From: Leptospira sp. WS92.C1
GTDB lineage: Bacteria; Spirochaetota; Leptospiria; Leptospirales; Leptospiraceae
Reading direction: 5' to 3'
NCBI RefSeq assembly: GCF_040833975.1
Contig: NZ_CP162130.1
Span: 943,501 to 1,007,500, forward strand
DNA length: 64,000 nt
The stretch's first letter is position 1. Every line of letters starts with the position of its first letter. The notes beneath the pieces were generated by a model that had not been told where the DNA came from, ran no database searches, and saw only the letters and a program-made list of their open reading frames with translations. Below are positions 11,125-21,055 of the stretch, piece after piece. A program made the position numbers and the translations under genes.

Positions 11125-11865
11125 GTGAAGAATTTGTCAAATCGCTCATACTTTTATTTATTTCATTCCCAAATCGGATTTTTTGCTCTCATTCTTTTTT
11201 TCATTTCTTCCTGTACGAGTTTGGAATTTAATTCTGTGAAAGGAGGAAGCGCTGCAAATTCTCAGATCAAAACGGAGTCTAATTCAAAAGAGAATTCTTC
11301 TTTAAATTGTCAATCGGGTGGAAAAAATGTTCAGTGGTACTTTTTATTCGGTTCCTTGCCTATCAATCGACTGCGGAATTCCGAAATTTTTCCGGACGCG
11401 AACAAGACGTATCGAGTTCGAATTCAAACCACCTGGCTCGACGGGATTTTGAGCACATTGCTTGGGATTGCGATTTCCGTTACGAGGAAAACTGTCGACG
11501 TGGAAATCTGCGACCCTTTGGATACGAATTTCGAAAAAAAATCTTCCTCTTTCAAACAATCAGAGCCAGAATTATCCAAAGCGGAATTTTCTAAACTCAA
11601 AGAAGAATTTGTAAAGCAGAATGAAAAACAATGGAAGGAGGAATTTCAAGAACGTTTTTTTGCCCAAAAAAACGAGGAAATAGAACGCGTTTGGAAAAAA
11701 GAAATCAAAAATTCAAAAAATCAATCGGTCATTTTTTTAAAAACCGGCGAAGTCGTAAAAGGAAAGCTAACTCGAATTGATGGAGGCGGATTTAAGTTGT
11801 TTTACAATGGCAAAGAAAGGGTTTTTACTCGTGCGGAAGTTCTCAAGGTTCGATTTCAAGATTGA
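11125..11865 (+). CDS. Probable lipoprotein, unknown function
   Basis: This 246-residue protein starts at GTG with a good ribosome site (TAGGAG, 11107-11112). A hydrophobic signal region ends in ILFFISSC, a spirochaetal lipobox, so it is likely lipid-anchored. A domain with WYFLFGSLPINRL...YRVRIQTTWLDGILSTLLGIAISVTRKTVDVEIC (shown in part) resembles small Leptospira lipoproteins of the type that precede signalling or surface genes. A charged helical linker follows, then a C-terminal strand region (FLKTGEVVKGKLTRIDGG). The stop overlaps the region before the next gene, suggesting co-transcription with the DUF1566 lipoprotein gene. No enzymatic motif is visible. Confidence 0.65.
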   Translation: MKNLSNRSYFYLFHSQIGFFALILFFISSCTSLEFNSVKGGSAANSQIKTESNSKENSSLNCQSGGKNVQWYFLFGSLPINRLRNSEIFPDANKTYRVRIQTTWLDGILSTLLGIAISVTRKTVDVEICDPLDTNFEKKSSSFKQSEPELSKAEFSKLKEEFVKQNEKQWKEEFQERFFAQKNEEIERVWKKEIKNSKNQSVIFLKTGEVVKGKLTRIDGGGFKLFYNGKERVFTRAEVLKVRFQD

Positions 11866-11897
11866 GGAAATTCAGATTTATGTTTAGGATTTATAAA

Positions 11898-12617
11898 ATG
11901 TTTATTAGAAATTTGTTATTTTGTTTTATCGTTTTGAATTTCGGATGCTTTTTAAATCCTTACTTCCGCGGTGCGGTTACCCCCGAAGAGAGCGAAGGTT
12001 TTTCATCGGAATTACTTTTGCCTTTTATCGGAAATCCTGTGATTCGGGGCGAGACTGTCTTCTTTCCACAAACTGGTCTGACATGGATGCGATGTACCTT
12101 GGGGCAGACTTTCGATTTACAAAGCAATTCCTGCGGAGATACGGCTTCCGGACTTTTTCCATACTGTTTTTCTCCGGATAATTCGTGTAACGGCGGTGTT
12201 GCCGGTAGAACTTTGACTTCGGGACCTGCTTTTGATGCGTGCACTGCGTATTCTCCTCCCGGTTTCAGTTTTATTTGGAGAGTTCCGACACATTCCGAAC
12301 TGAAATCTTTGGTTTTCTGTTCAAACGGAATCGATCTGACGAATGTATCAAGTTCGGAAACCTGTGCAGCGGGGGGTGCTTATACTCCTCCTACGATTTT
12401 GACGAATCTGTTTCCACCTGGGAGTACTTTGTTCGGAATTCCGTATTGGACAAGCACGAGTGCTCTTGTGGATGGGAGCGTTGCTTTAGAGATCAATTTT
12501 GAAACCGGTGCGACTCTTTCCAGCGCTTCCAAGACCGCATCCGGTCTTTTACGTTGTGTAGCCGGTGGGGATTCCTTTTCATCACCATCTTTTTCACAAT
12601 CCGCAGATTCGCTTTAA
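11898..12617 (+). CDS. Lcl C-terminal domain (DUF1566) lipoprotein
   Basis: I chose the ATG at 11898 because AGGA lies just upstream and the product then begins with a clean signal sequence (MFIRNLLFCFIVLNFGC). The Cys is the likely lipidation site. A TTG at 11862 is possible but puts extra residues before the signal. The mature part has the DUF1566 pattern: TGLTWMRC, FIWRVPTHSELKSLV, PYWTSTS and LRCVAGG. In Legionella the related domain lies in a collagen-like adhesin. Multiple Cys residues suggest disulfides and an extracellular location. It follows the previous lipoprotein gene closely and is probably in the same operon. Confidence 0.8.
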   Translation: MFIRNLLFCFIVLNFGCFLNPYFRGAVTPEESEGFSSELLLPFIGNPVIRGETVFFPQTGLTWMRCTLGQTFDLQSNSCGDTASGLFPYCFSPDNSCNGGVAGRTLTSGPAFDACTAYSPPGFSFIWRVPTHSELKSLVFCSNGIDLTNVSSSETCAAGGAYTPPTILTNLFPPGSTLFGIPYWTSTSALVDGSVALEINFETGATLSSASKTASGLLRCVAGGDSFSSPSFSQSADSL

Positions 12618-13181
12618 TTGTAGGATCTCCTTTGCCTTGTTTTTTTTGTTTCTAAGGAGACAAAGTTTGATAATACGGACAACTTCCTTCTCGACTCCCT
12701 TTTTGATTTTACTCCGAGATGACGGGTTTTAGGAAACTATTGAGATCGCCTTTTTAACGATTTTGGATTTACCGCAGTTCCCTTTTCTTCGTTGTTTCGA
12801 GATTTGATCTCTATTTTGTTTCAAACATTTTTGTATTTGGAGAACAGCAACGATCCGCTCGCAGAAATGAACATTGCAATCGCTCTAATTATCGCGACTA
12901 CTTTGGATGAATGTTTTTACAAAAAAGTAGGATACATTGTATATTCATTCGTTTTAATATATTTTTAAAGAATGATTGAAAATGAATATATAAAATGATC
13001 CACTCATTCTTTGCGGTAGACGTCACTTTTGGCCGATTGATCCAAGCCTGCTCTTGAACGCTGATCCTTAGAGAAGCGTTCATTGAGTTTCTCTATGGAT
13101 CGCTCGGTCGCTTCCGCTGTAAGATTCTTTTTTTACGGAATTACGAAGTCTCTTTCGGTCAAAAAATCCTCTCCTTGAAAA
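12618..13181. other. Non-coding stretch, nothing identified
   Basis: These ~560 bp contain short frames only, on both strands, with no ribosome site or recognisable protein. Part (12900-13000) is very AT-rich. It separates convergent genes. Confidence 0.5.
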
Positions 13182-14512
<1,331 letters not shown>

Positions 14513-14550
14513 TTCCAGGAGTGGGTTCCGAAGAGTAGAATCTTCTTCGG

Positions 14551-14584
14551 AAATAAAAAAGCCCACTCCAGGAGGAGCAGGCTT
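14551..14584 (-). terminator. Intrinsic terminator of the leuA2 attenuator
   Basis: On the minus strand AAGCCTGCTCC (14584-14574) pairs over 11 bp (two G-U) with GGAGTGGGCTT (14569-14559) around loop TCCT. A U-rich run follows (TTTTTTATTT). It stands between the leader peptide and leuA2, so it would stop transcription when leucyl-tRNA is plentiful. Confidence 0.88.
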
Positions 14585-14630
14585 GTGTATTTTTTTACAA
14601 CTTTACCGGCTCCCCCTAACTAAGGAGGAG
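14571..14630 (-). promoter_or_regulatory. Alternative pairing segments of the leuA2 attenuator
   Basis: On the minus strand CTCCTCC within the leucine codons (14630-14624, segment 1) can pair with GGGGGAG at the leader stop codon (segment 2, 14616-14609). Segment 2 (GGGGGAGC) can instead pair over 8 bp, with one G-U, with GCTCCTCC (14578-14571, segment 3) in the 5' arm and loop of the terminator. A ribosome stalled at the leucine codons would cover segment 1 and free segment 2 to block the terminator. This is the classical 1:2, 2:3, 3:4 layout, read by eye and not folded by program. Confidence 0.8.
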
Positions 14631-14675
14631 AAGAAGTTCAAGGTGATTGAGACCCGGTAGAAGATTGCGTAACAT
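14616..14675 (-). CDS. Leucine leader peptide (leuL type)
   Basis: This 19-residue open frame reads MLRNLLPGLNHLELLLLLS and contains ten leucines, five in a row. It lies 126 bp before leuA2 on the same strand and is followed by overlapping hairpin segments and a terminator. Its role would be to let the ribosome sense leucyl-tRNA supply. The ribosome site is weak (a GAG about 10 nt upstream). The peptide itself is not expected to have a function. Confidence 0.88.
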   Translation of the reverse strand: MLRNLLPGLNHLELLLLLS

Positions 14676-14800
14676 ATAAGATAAGACTCGGAAGGATTTT
14701 AAAAAATACAAGAAATTTTTATCGGCAAATCCATTTTTAAAAAGAATTCTACGAAACGATTCTCAATCCGTTTTTGAAAAATCGATTGATACAGAGGAAA

Positions 14801-15409
<609 letters not shown>

Positions 15410-15538
15410 TCCGGTTGCGCTCCTCTTGACCAAAATTGGAAAATTTTTTATACGATCCTTTCATTTTTCCTTTTAACATTCTCCACTGTCCAATAAAATA
15501 ACCGAAAGAAGAAATTTGAATCCGATAGGAGGAAAAAC

Positions 15539-15727
<189 letters not shown>

Positions 15728-15738
15728 CACGGAAGTTT

Positions 15739-16140
15739 ATGACCCATTTTTTATTTTCTCTGATTCTCATGTCCCTTGTCGTAGAGTTTTTATTTCCGCT
15801 CATTCATCGTGACTTTCATGTTGTGGGAGATTGGGCTAGCGTTTTGATCGTAGTGATCTTTTTTGTTGTGATCAATGCGGTTCTTCGTTTTATTTTGATT
15901 CTTGTGACTTTGGGCGCAGGGATTTTATTTTATTATCTCAGTTTAGGTTCGATCGGATTGATCATCAACGCATGGGTGATTTTAATCATTGGAGATTTGC
16001 TTCCGGAAAGACTATCGGTTCCGAGTTTTTGGTCCGCTTTTTTAGGAGGGATTCTTCTCGTGCTTGCAAACTATGTCGGTAAGACCGAATCCAAAGAAAA
16101 AAAAGAAAAAAGAAAGAAGGAACAGAGAAAGCTATTTTAA
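15739..16140 (+). CDS. Phage holin family 4 (PF04020-type) membrane protein
   Basis: The 133-residue protein has four hydrophobic segments and the family pattern [15 protein letters not shown]...[16 protein letters not shown]...[15 protein letters not shown], then a Lys/Glu-rich cytoplasmic tail. Despite the name, chromosomal members of this family occur broadly outside phages and are of unknown function. No phage genes surround it. It follows the small proline-rich gene by 11 bp and is closed by the hairpin at 16144. Confidence 0.82.
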   Translation: MTHFLFSLILMSLVVEFLFPLIHRDFHVVGDWASVLIVVIFFVVINAVLRFILILVTLGAGILFYYLSLGSIGLIINAWVILIIGDLLPERLSVPSFWSAFLGGILLVLANYVGKTESKEKKEKRKKEQRKLF

Positions 16141-16143
16141 AAA

Positions 16144-16161
16144 GGGCAAACGAATTTGCCC
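16144..16161. terminator. Bidirectional terminator between convergent genes
   Basis: GGGCAAA and TTTGCCC form a perfect 7-bp stem with a CGAA tetraloop. On the plus side a T-rich run follows after a few bases, and on the minus side TTTTTAAAA follows. A decayed copy (GGACAAACGAATTTGCCC) lies at about 18908-18925 beside the fourth peptidase stub. Confidence 0.75.
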
Positions 16162-16176
16162 GAATCGATTTTGTTT

Positions 16177-16935
16177 TTATCTGCCCGCGTAAATTCTTTG
16201 TAATAGCTCAAATTCTTCCGGCATGTTTGTCTTGAGCCAATCATCGGCTGGGCCGTTACACATAAATGTAGGAAAATTGTAAAAGTATCCGAAATAACAT
16301 GCAGTTAATTCCGCAAAAAATTCAAGATGATTGGTACTTCCATACGTGCTTGGGAAAGGTCCGTTGGAGGCGGTGCGAATGAGAAATCGTTCTTGGATGA
16401 GAGAAGCATTGAGGGAATTTTCATAAAAATGGATGACATGTCCTAATTCGTGCGTCAGCATCGAAGAATCACCATTCTGATAAAAAAAAGCGTCTTCGGG
16501 GACCATTGCCGAAATTCTCGGAATGATACAATTTCCCTGTAGAAGAGCCATTCCCCCAGTAAAGTTTTCTTCGCCTTCCGGTACGTTTGGATATTGCGGA
16601 AGAGATCCAAAGGGAATTTCCATCGGTCGAATCACAACCGCTGTGAGTATTCCGGGACTGATGCCCATGGGAAACATATGATGAATTTGTCTTTTTGCGA
16701 TTTCAATGACTTGGTCCTTGGTTCCGGAATAGATGATCGCGATTCCAGTCGCCTCCGCTCGTAGATCCCGGTTGCATTCCTCAATACTACGATATACAAA
16801 AATAGGAGTGGCTCGATTATTCAACAGCTCGAGAATTGGATCCACCAGTTTGCTTTCTTTTTCCGTACGACACTGGATTGTAATCCAAAGGATCGCGCAA
16901 AGGATACCAAGGTTGCGGTAAAGACGTGTTTTCAT
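16177..16935 (-). CDS. Metallopeptidase-like exported protein, array copy 1
   Basis: This 252-residue protein has an N-terminal hydrophobic signal with Cys22 (WITIQC). It could be lipidated, although Gln before the Cys is unusual. The zinc motif HELGHVIH is present, and about 55 residues later EFFAELTA can supply the third, glutamate ligand of a gluzincin. The family is otherwise unknown to me. It is one of three tandem minus-strand paralogues in ~900-bp units with nearly identical N-terminal halves (LVDPILELLNNRATPIFVYR). The C-terminal halves vary most. It is probably a surface or periplasmic peptidase; the substrate is unknown. Confidence 0.75.
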   Translation of the reverse strand: MKTRLYRNLGILCAILWITIQCRTEKESKLVDPILELLNNRATPIFVYRSIEECNRDLRAEATGIAIIYSGTKDQVIEIAKRQIHHMFPMGISPGILTAVVIRPMEIPFGSLPQYPNVPEGEENFTGGMALLQGNCIIPRISAMVPEDAFFYQNGDSSMLTHELGHVIHFYENSLNASLIQERFLIRTASNGPFPSTYGSTNHLEFFAELTACYFGYFYNFPTFMCNGPADDWLKTNMPEEFELLQRIYAGR

Positions 16936-17075
16936 ATCTCAGATTAACAACGAATGATTTGCAAAATATTGATTCTCATTTTTGAAAATTTGCCTGTTGC
17001 GGAATGTGCGAATCATAAAAAGGAATGACTTTTTATGAAAGTTATGTCGTAGATTCTTTCGAATCGATTTTGTTT

Positions 17076-17846
17076 TTATCTGCCCGCGTAAATTCTTTGT
17101 AATAGTTCGAATTCTTCCGGCATGTTTGTCTTGAGCCAATCTTTGTTTGTGCCGTCACACATAGGCGCATGATCGACGAAATAACCAAAATAACATGCAG
17201 TTAGGTCCGCAAAAAATTCATGATCATCGATCCTTGCTGAATTGCTTGGAAACGGTCCGTTGGAAGCGGCGCGGATGAGAAATCGTTCTTGGATGATAGA
17301 GGCGTTGAAAGGATTTTCATAGTAATAGATGACATCTCCTAATTTCTGCGTCAGCACTGAGGAGTTTGGAAACCAAGTAGCGCTCAAAGTCGTATCCAAA
17401 GCGTCTTCGGGAACCATAGCGGTATTTCTCGGGATGATACAATTTCCTTGAAGAAGAGCCATTCCCCCGGTAAAGTTTTTTCTGTCTTCCGGCTGGTTTG
17501 GATATTGCGGAAGAGATCCAAAGGGAATTTCCAACGGTCGAATCACAACCGCTGTGAGTATTCCGGGACTGATTCCCATGGGAAACATATGATGAATTTG
17601 TCTTTTTGCGATTTCAATAACGTGATCCTTGGTTCCGGAATAGATGATCGCGATTCCAGTCGCTTCTGCTCTTTGATCCCGATTGCATTCCTCAAGGCTG
17701 CGATATACAAAAATAGGGGTGGCTCGATTATTCAACAGCTCAAGAATTGGATCCACCAGTTTGCTTTCTTTTTCCGTACGACACTGGATTGTAATCCAAA
17801 GAATCGCGCAAAGGATACCAAGGTTGCGGTAAAGACGTGTTTTCAT
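17076..17846 (-). CDS. Metallopeptidase-like exported protein, array copy 2, zinc motif lost
   Basis: This 256-residue paralogue of copies 1 and 3 keeps the signal sequence, Cys22, the conserved N-terminal half and the EFFADLTA glutamate region. Where the others have LTHELGHVIH it reads LTQKLGDVIYYYEN. Both zinc-binding histidines and the catalytic Glu are replaced, so it should not be an active peptidase. The frame is fully open and the rest is well conserved, which suggests a kept non-catalytic role (binding, decoy or inhibitor) rather than simple decay. The intergenic sequence before it repeats that of copies 1 and 3. Confidence 0.8.
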   Translation of the reverse strand: MKTRLYRNLGILCAILWITIQCRTEKESKLVDPILELLNNRATPIFVYRSLEECNRDQRAEATGIAIIYSGTKDHVIEIAKRQIHHMFPMGISPGILTAVVIRPLEIPFGSLPQYPNQPEDRKNFTGGMALLQGNCIIPRNTAMVPEDALDTTLSATWFPNSSVLTQKLGDVIYYYENPFNASIIQERFLIRAASNGPFPSNSARIDDHEFFADLTACYFGYFVDHAPMCDGTNKDWLKTNMPEEFELLQRIYAGR

Positions 17847-17985
17847 ATCTCGGATAACAACAAATTGTTTGCAAAATATTGATTCTCATTTTTGAAAATT
17901 TGCCTGTTGCGGAATGTGCGAATCATAAAAAGGAATGACTTTTTATGAAAGTTATGTCGTAGATTCTTTCGAATCGTTTTTGTTT

Positions 17986-18756
17986 TTATCTACCTGCATA
18001 CATTTTTTGTAATAGTTCGAATTCTTCCGGCATGTTTGTCTTGAGCCAATCATCGGTTGCGTTGTCACACATAGGTGCGGGAACGACGAAATAACCGAAA
18101 TAACATTCGGTCAATTCTGCAAAAAATTCAAAATGATCGGTTCTTGCATATTCGGTTGGGAAAGGTCCGTTGGAAGCGGTGCGAACGAGAAATCGTTCCT
18201 CAATAAGAGAAGCGTTGAGGGGATTTTCATAAGCATGGATGACATGTCCTAGTTCGTGTGTCAGCACCGAGGAGCCTGCATACCAATTAGTACTTAAAGT
18301 CGTATCCAAAGCGTCTTCCGGAACCATTGCTGAAATTCTCGGGATGATACAATTTCCTTGAAGAAGAGCCATTCCCCCACCAAAATTTTTATCTTCTTCC
18401 GGCAGATTTGGATATTGCGGAAGCGAGCCAAAGGGAATCTCCAACGGTCGAATCACAACCACTGTAAATAGTCCGGGACTGATTCCCATGGGAAACATAT
18501 GATGAATTTGCCTTTTTGCGATTTCAATAACGTGATCCTTGGTTCCGGAATAGATGATCGCGATTCCAGTCGCTTCTGCTCTTTGATCCCGATTGCATTC
18601 CTCAAGGCTGCGATATACAAAAATAGGAGTGGCTCGATTATTCAACAACTCAAGAATTGGATCCACCAGTTTGCTTTCTTTTTCCGTACGACACTGGATT
18701 GTAATCCAAAGAATCGCGCAAAGGATACCAAGGTTGCGGCAAAGACGTGTTTTCAT
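17986..18756 (-). CDS. Metallopeptidase-like exported protein, array copy 3
   Basis: This 256-residue paralogue keeps an intact HELGHVIH zinc motif (VLTHELGHVIHAYENP) and the downstream EFFAELTE glutamate. Its N-terminal ~110 residues are almost identical to those of copy 2, suggesting recent duplication or gene conversion. The region after the zinc site (EYARTDHFEFFAE, YFGYFVVPAPMCDN) diverges. It has the same signal and Cys as its neighbours. It is the first gene of the array in the direction of transcription. Confidence 0.75.
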   Translation of the reverse strand: MKTRLCRNLGILCAILWITIQCRTEKESKLVDPILELLNNRATPIFVYRSLEECNRDQRAEATGIAIIYSGTKDHVIEIAKRQIHHMFPMGISPGLFTVVVIRPLEIPFGSLPQYPNLPEEDKNFGGGMALLQGNCIIPRISAMVPEDALDTTLSTNWYAGSSVLTHELGHVIHAYENPLNASLIEERFLVRTASNGPFPTEYARTDHFEFFAELTECYFGYFVVPAPMCDNATDDWLKTNMPEEFELLQKMYAGR

Positions 18757-18904
18757 ATCTCGGATAACAACAAATTGTTTGCAAAATATTGATTTTCATT
18801 TTTAAAAATTTGTCTGTTGCGGAATGTACGAATCATAAAAAGGAATGACTTTTTTTGAAAGTTATGTCGTAGATTCTTTCGAATCGTTTTTTACCGCTGT
18901 TTTA

Positions 18905-19008
18905 AAAAGGACAAACGAATTTGCCCGAATCGATTTTATTTTATCTGCCTGCGTAAATTTTTTGTAATCGTTCGAATTCTTCCGGCATGTTTGTCTTGAG
19001 CCAATTTG
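18905..19008 (-). pseudogene. 3' stub of a fourth array copy
   Basis: Read on the minus strand the segment encodes NWLKTNMPEEFERLQKIYAGR and a stop, the exact C-terminal pattern of the three peptidase paralogues. A decayed copy of the terminator hairpin found after copy 1 follows. The rest of the gene is missing: the homology ends next to the stop codon of the DsbA-like gene at 19009. This marks the ancient upstream edge of the array. Confidence 0.85.
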
Positions 19009-19659
19009 TTAGTGGCTTACCGATCGAAAGTAATCTTTGAGAATCGAATCCAGTTGTTCGTAAGAATGATAGCCCCGTGCGAGAATTCCGCTCTCCAATC
19101 CATCGGAAAATACAAGGGTCGGAAACGCGCTTACTCCCAAAGAAAAACTAAAATAAAAATCGTTGAGAGCTTCCGCTTTGGTATCCTTGTCTTCAAAGAC
19201 GGTTTTGAATTCTTCTTTGGAAATCTGAAATGTTTCCGCCAAAGTGCTCAACGTTTCCAAACTTCTCGGATCCTGATTTTTAAAGAAAAATGTTTTGGAA
19301 AGTTCTCCTAAGTATTCAAATGCGAACTCGGGTTTGATTTTTTGAATTGTAATTACCGCACGACAGGCCGGTTGCGAATCATAAAGAATTTCCGTTTCGG
19401 CGAATATCCCCTGTTGAAACGGTTGTTTGGTTAGGGATTCCGCGTCCTTCCACTCGTGTTTGAGAATTCTGGATAGTTCGGATGAAAGGGGTTCGGCGGT
19501 ATCTCCGTAACGAAGTCCTCCTAACACGAGCGAAAATCGAATTTTGTCTTTGTATTCTTCTCGGACTTTTTTTACGACGGGATCGAAACCGTAACACCAA
19601 GGACAAAGCGGATCGGTTGCGTAAAGAATCGAATGTCGGATCGAATTGTTTTTGTTCAT
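19009..19659 (-). CDS. DsbA/FrnE-like thioredoxin-fold protein
   Basis: This 216-residue protein has the active-site motif CPWC (Cys19, Cys22) in [10 protein letters not shown] and a cis-proline segment near VSAFPTLVF. That is the layout of the cytoplasmic DsbA-family (FrnE/YwbO-like) oxidoreductases. There is no signal peptide, so it probably acts in the cytoplasm on thiol or glutathione-linked substrates. The start is ATG at 19659. Its 3' end abuts the stub of the peptidase array; the final residues (DYFRSVSH) are complete. Confidence 0.85.
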   Translation of the reverse strand: MNKNNSIRHSILYATDPLCPWCYGFDPVVKKVREEYKDKIRFSLVLGGLRYGDTAEPLSSELSRILKHEWKDAESLTKQPFQQGIFAETEILYDSQPACRAVITIQKIKPEFAFEYLGELSKTFFFKNQDPRSLETLSTLAETFQISKEEFKTVFEDKDTKAEALNDFYFSFSLGVSAFPTLVFSDGLESGILARGYHSYEQLDSILKDYFRSVSH

Positions 19660-20090
19660 TCCTGTGTGAGTTCCTACTTTTATTTGTTTTTCCTTTTTTT
19701 ACGATCCGCAAGGGACAGGAAGGGCTTGGTCCGTGAAATTCAATCAAACCGACTTGAATCGGAAGACTTAGGACCGAGCGGGACTCCGCGAGCCCGGACT
19801 GGCCCGGTCCGCGTTTTTGAAACGCCTCTTTGTTTACCTCGCATTGCGGATGCGGCCAAATCGTTTTTTTGTGAATTCAAAAAAGTATGTGTTCCTACTT
19901 TTTCCAACTTTTTGAAGATTTACTTGGATCTCAATTTGAAAACGGATTTGGGGAGTTCCCACACCGATCTAACATTCCAAGAATGCATCGATATCGTCGA
20001 AATGTTTTTTTAGGAGTTCCTACTTTGGAGTTCGGTGTCATTGCACGTTTCCCGAGGATTTTCCGGTTGTTCTTCCGACCTCATCATAAA
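19660..20090. other. Non-coding stretch with dispersed repeats
   Basis: No gene is recognised. It contains copy 2 of the 28-bp GC-rich repeat and several copies of a GAGTTCCTAC/GTTCCTACTTT motif (about 19669, 19890, 20012). It also contains GGGGAGTTCCCAC near 19950. The short frames that span it are repeat-derived. Confidence 0.6.
19771..19798 (+). repeat. 28-bp GC-rich dispersed repeat, copy 2
   Basis: It starts GGACCGAGCGGGACTCCGCG and ends AGCCCGGA. It is the perfect inverted copy of 7433-7460 and lies in non-coding DNA. Confidence 0.8.
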
Positions 20091-20117
20091 AAAAGGCGGG
20101 ATAAACCCGCCTTTTTC
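20091..20117. terminator. Intrinsic terminator (bidirectional)
   Basis: AAAAGGCGGG pairs with CCCGCCTTTT around ATAAA, giving a 10-bp stem with T runs on both strands. It serves the small membrane protein gene that ends at 20139 on the minus strand. Confidence 0.85.
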
Positions 20118-20138
20118 GTCATTCTTGTTTAAGAATTT

Positions 20139-20423
<285 letters not shown>

Positions 20424-20424
20424 G

Positions 20425-20457
<33 letters not shown>

Positions 20458-20714
20458 GGGAGATTTCCGTCTCAAGCAGAAAGGTTCACTTATTTTATTT
20501 TATTCGATATATTATATAATGATTGTTCAAATTAAAGGGTAGTGATTTCGGTTTAGAAAATGCCTATAAAGATGTATGACGCGTTGCAATCGGAAAGCGA
20601 ACAAAGTTCGGTTGAAATGTAGGATCGGTATCAGAGAACGTATTTCTAGCGTGTTGTCGGAGTCTATATTCAAAAATTATAAAATTGAGAATATCTTTTA
20701 CTAAAACGATAACA

Positions 20715-20985
20715 TTACGCGGCATAGATTGTTTCTTTCAAAATTTGTTCCTTGATACCCGATTTAATTCTTTCTTTAATGACAAGGTCGATTTTTCTTA
20801 AGAACATATCTTCCAATAAAATTTTCAATCCCATATAATTAAAAAATGTTTTTGCAGCCGGTGTAAATTCAACCAGTATATCAATATCGCTATCGTCTCG
20901 AAATTCATTTTTGGCAAACGAACCGAATATACCAATATGAGCGACGCCAAAGTTTTGTATCTTTGGAAAGTTAGTCTATAGATCG
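20715..20985 (-). pseudogene. Minimal nucleotidyltransferase (MNT, PF01909-type), broken at its 5' end
   Basis: The minus-strand frame reads NFGVAHIGIFGSFAKNEF and then RDDSDIDILVEF. These are the GSFA and DxD motifs of MntA-type minimal nucleotidyltransferases, which often act as antitoxins to HEPN toxins by adenylylation. The frame ends properly (KETIYAA, stop at 20715). A TAG interrupts it before the first motif, in NDL-stop-TNFPKIQ, and no start codon lies between that stop and the motif. It is therefore probably dead. No HEPN partner is convincingly seen alongside. Confidence 0.65.
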
Positions 20986-21055
20986 TTGAGAATTTTGTTC
21001 TTATCGATTTTTTTTATTTTTTAAATTGGATTCGAATTCTATCTTTCAAAAGATT

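Noticed and set aside
12898..13083. Minus-strand 61-residue frame
   Set aside because: No ribosome site, very AT-rich, and no recognisable protein character.
15739..16140. Holin-like gene as a sign of a prophage
   Set aside because: No other phage genes are nearby. Chromosomal PF04020-type proteins are common outside phages.
20520..20714. Possible HEPN/DUF86 gene next to the MNT pseudogene
   Set aside because: The minus frame (VKDILNFIIFEYRLRQ...) is short and lacks the HEPN RX4-6H pattern in a credible place.
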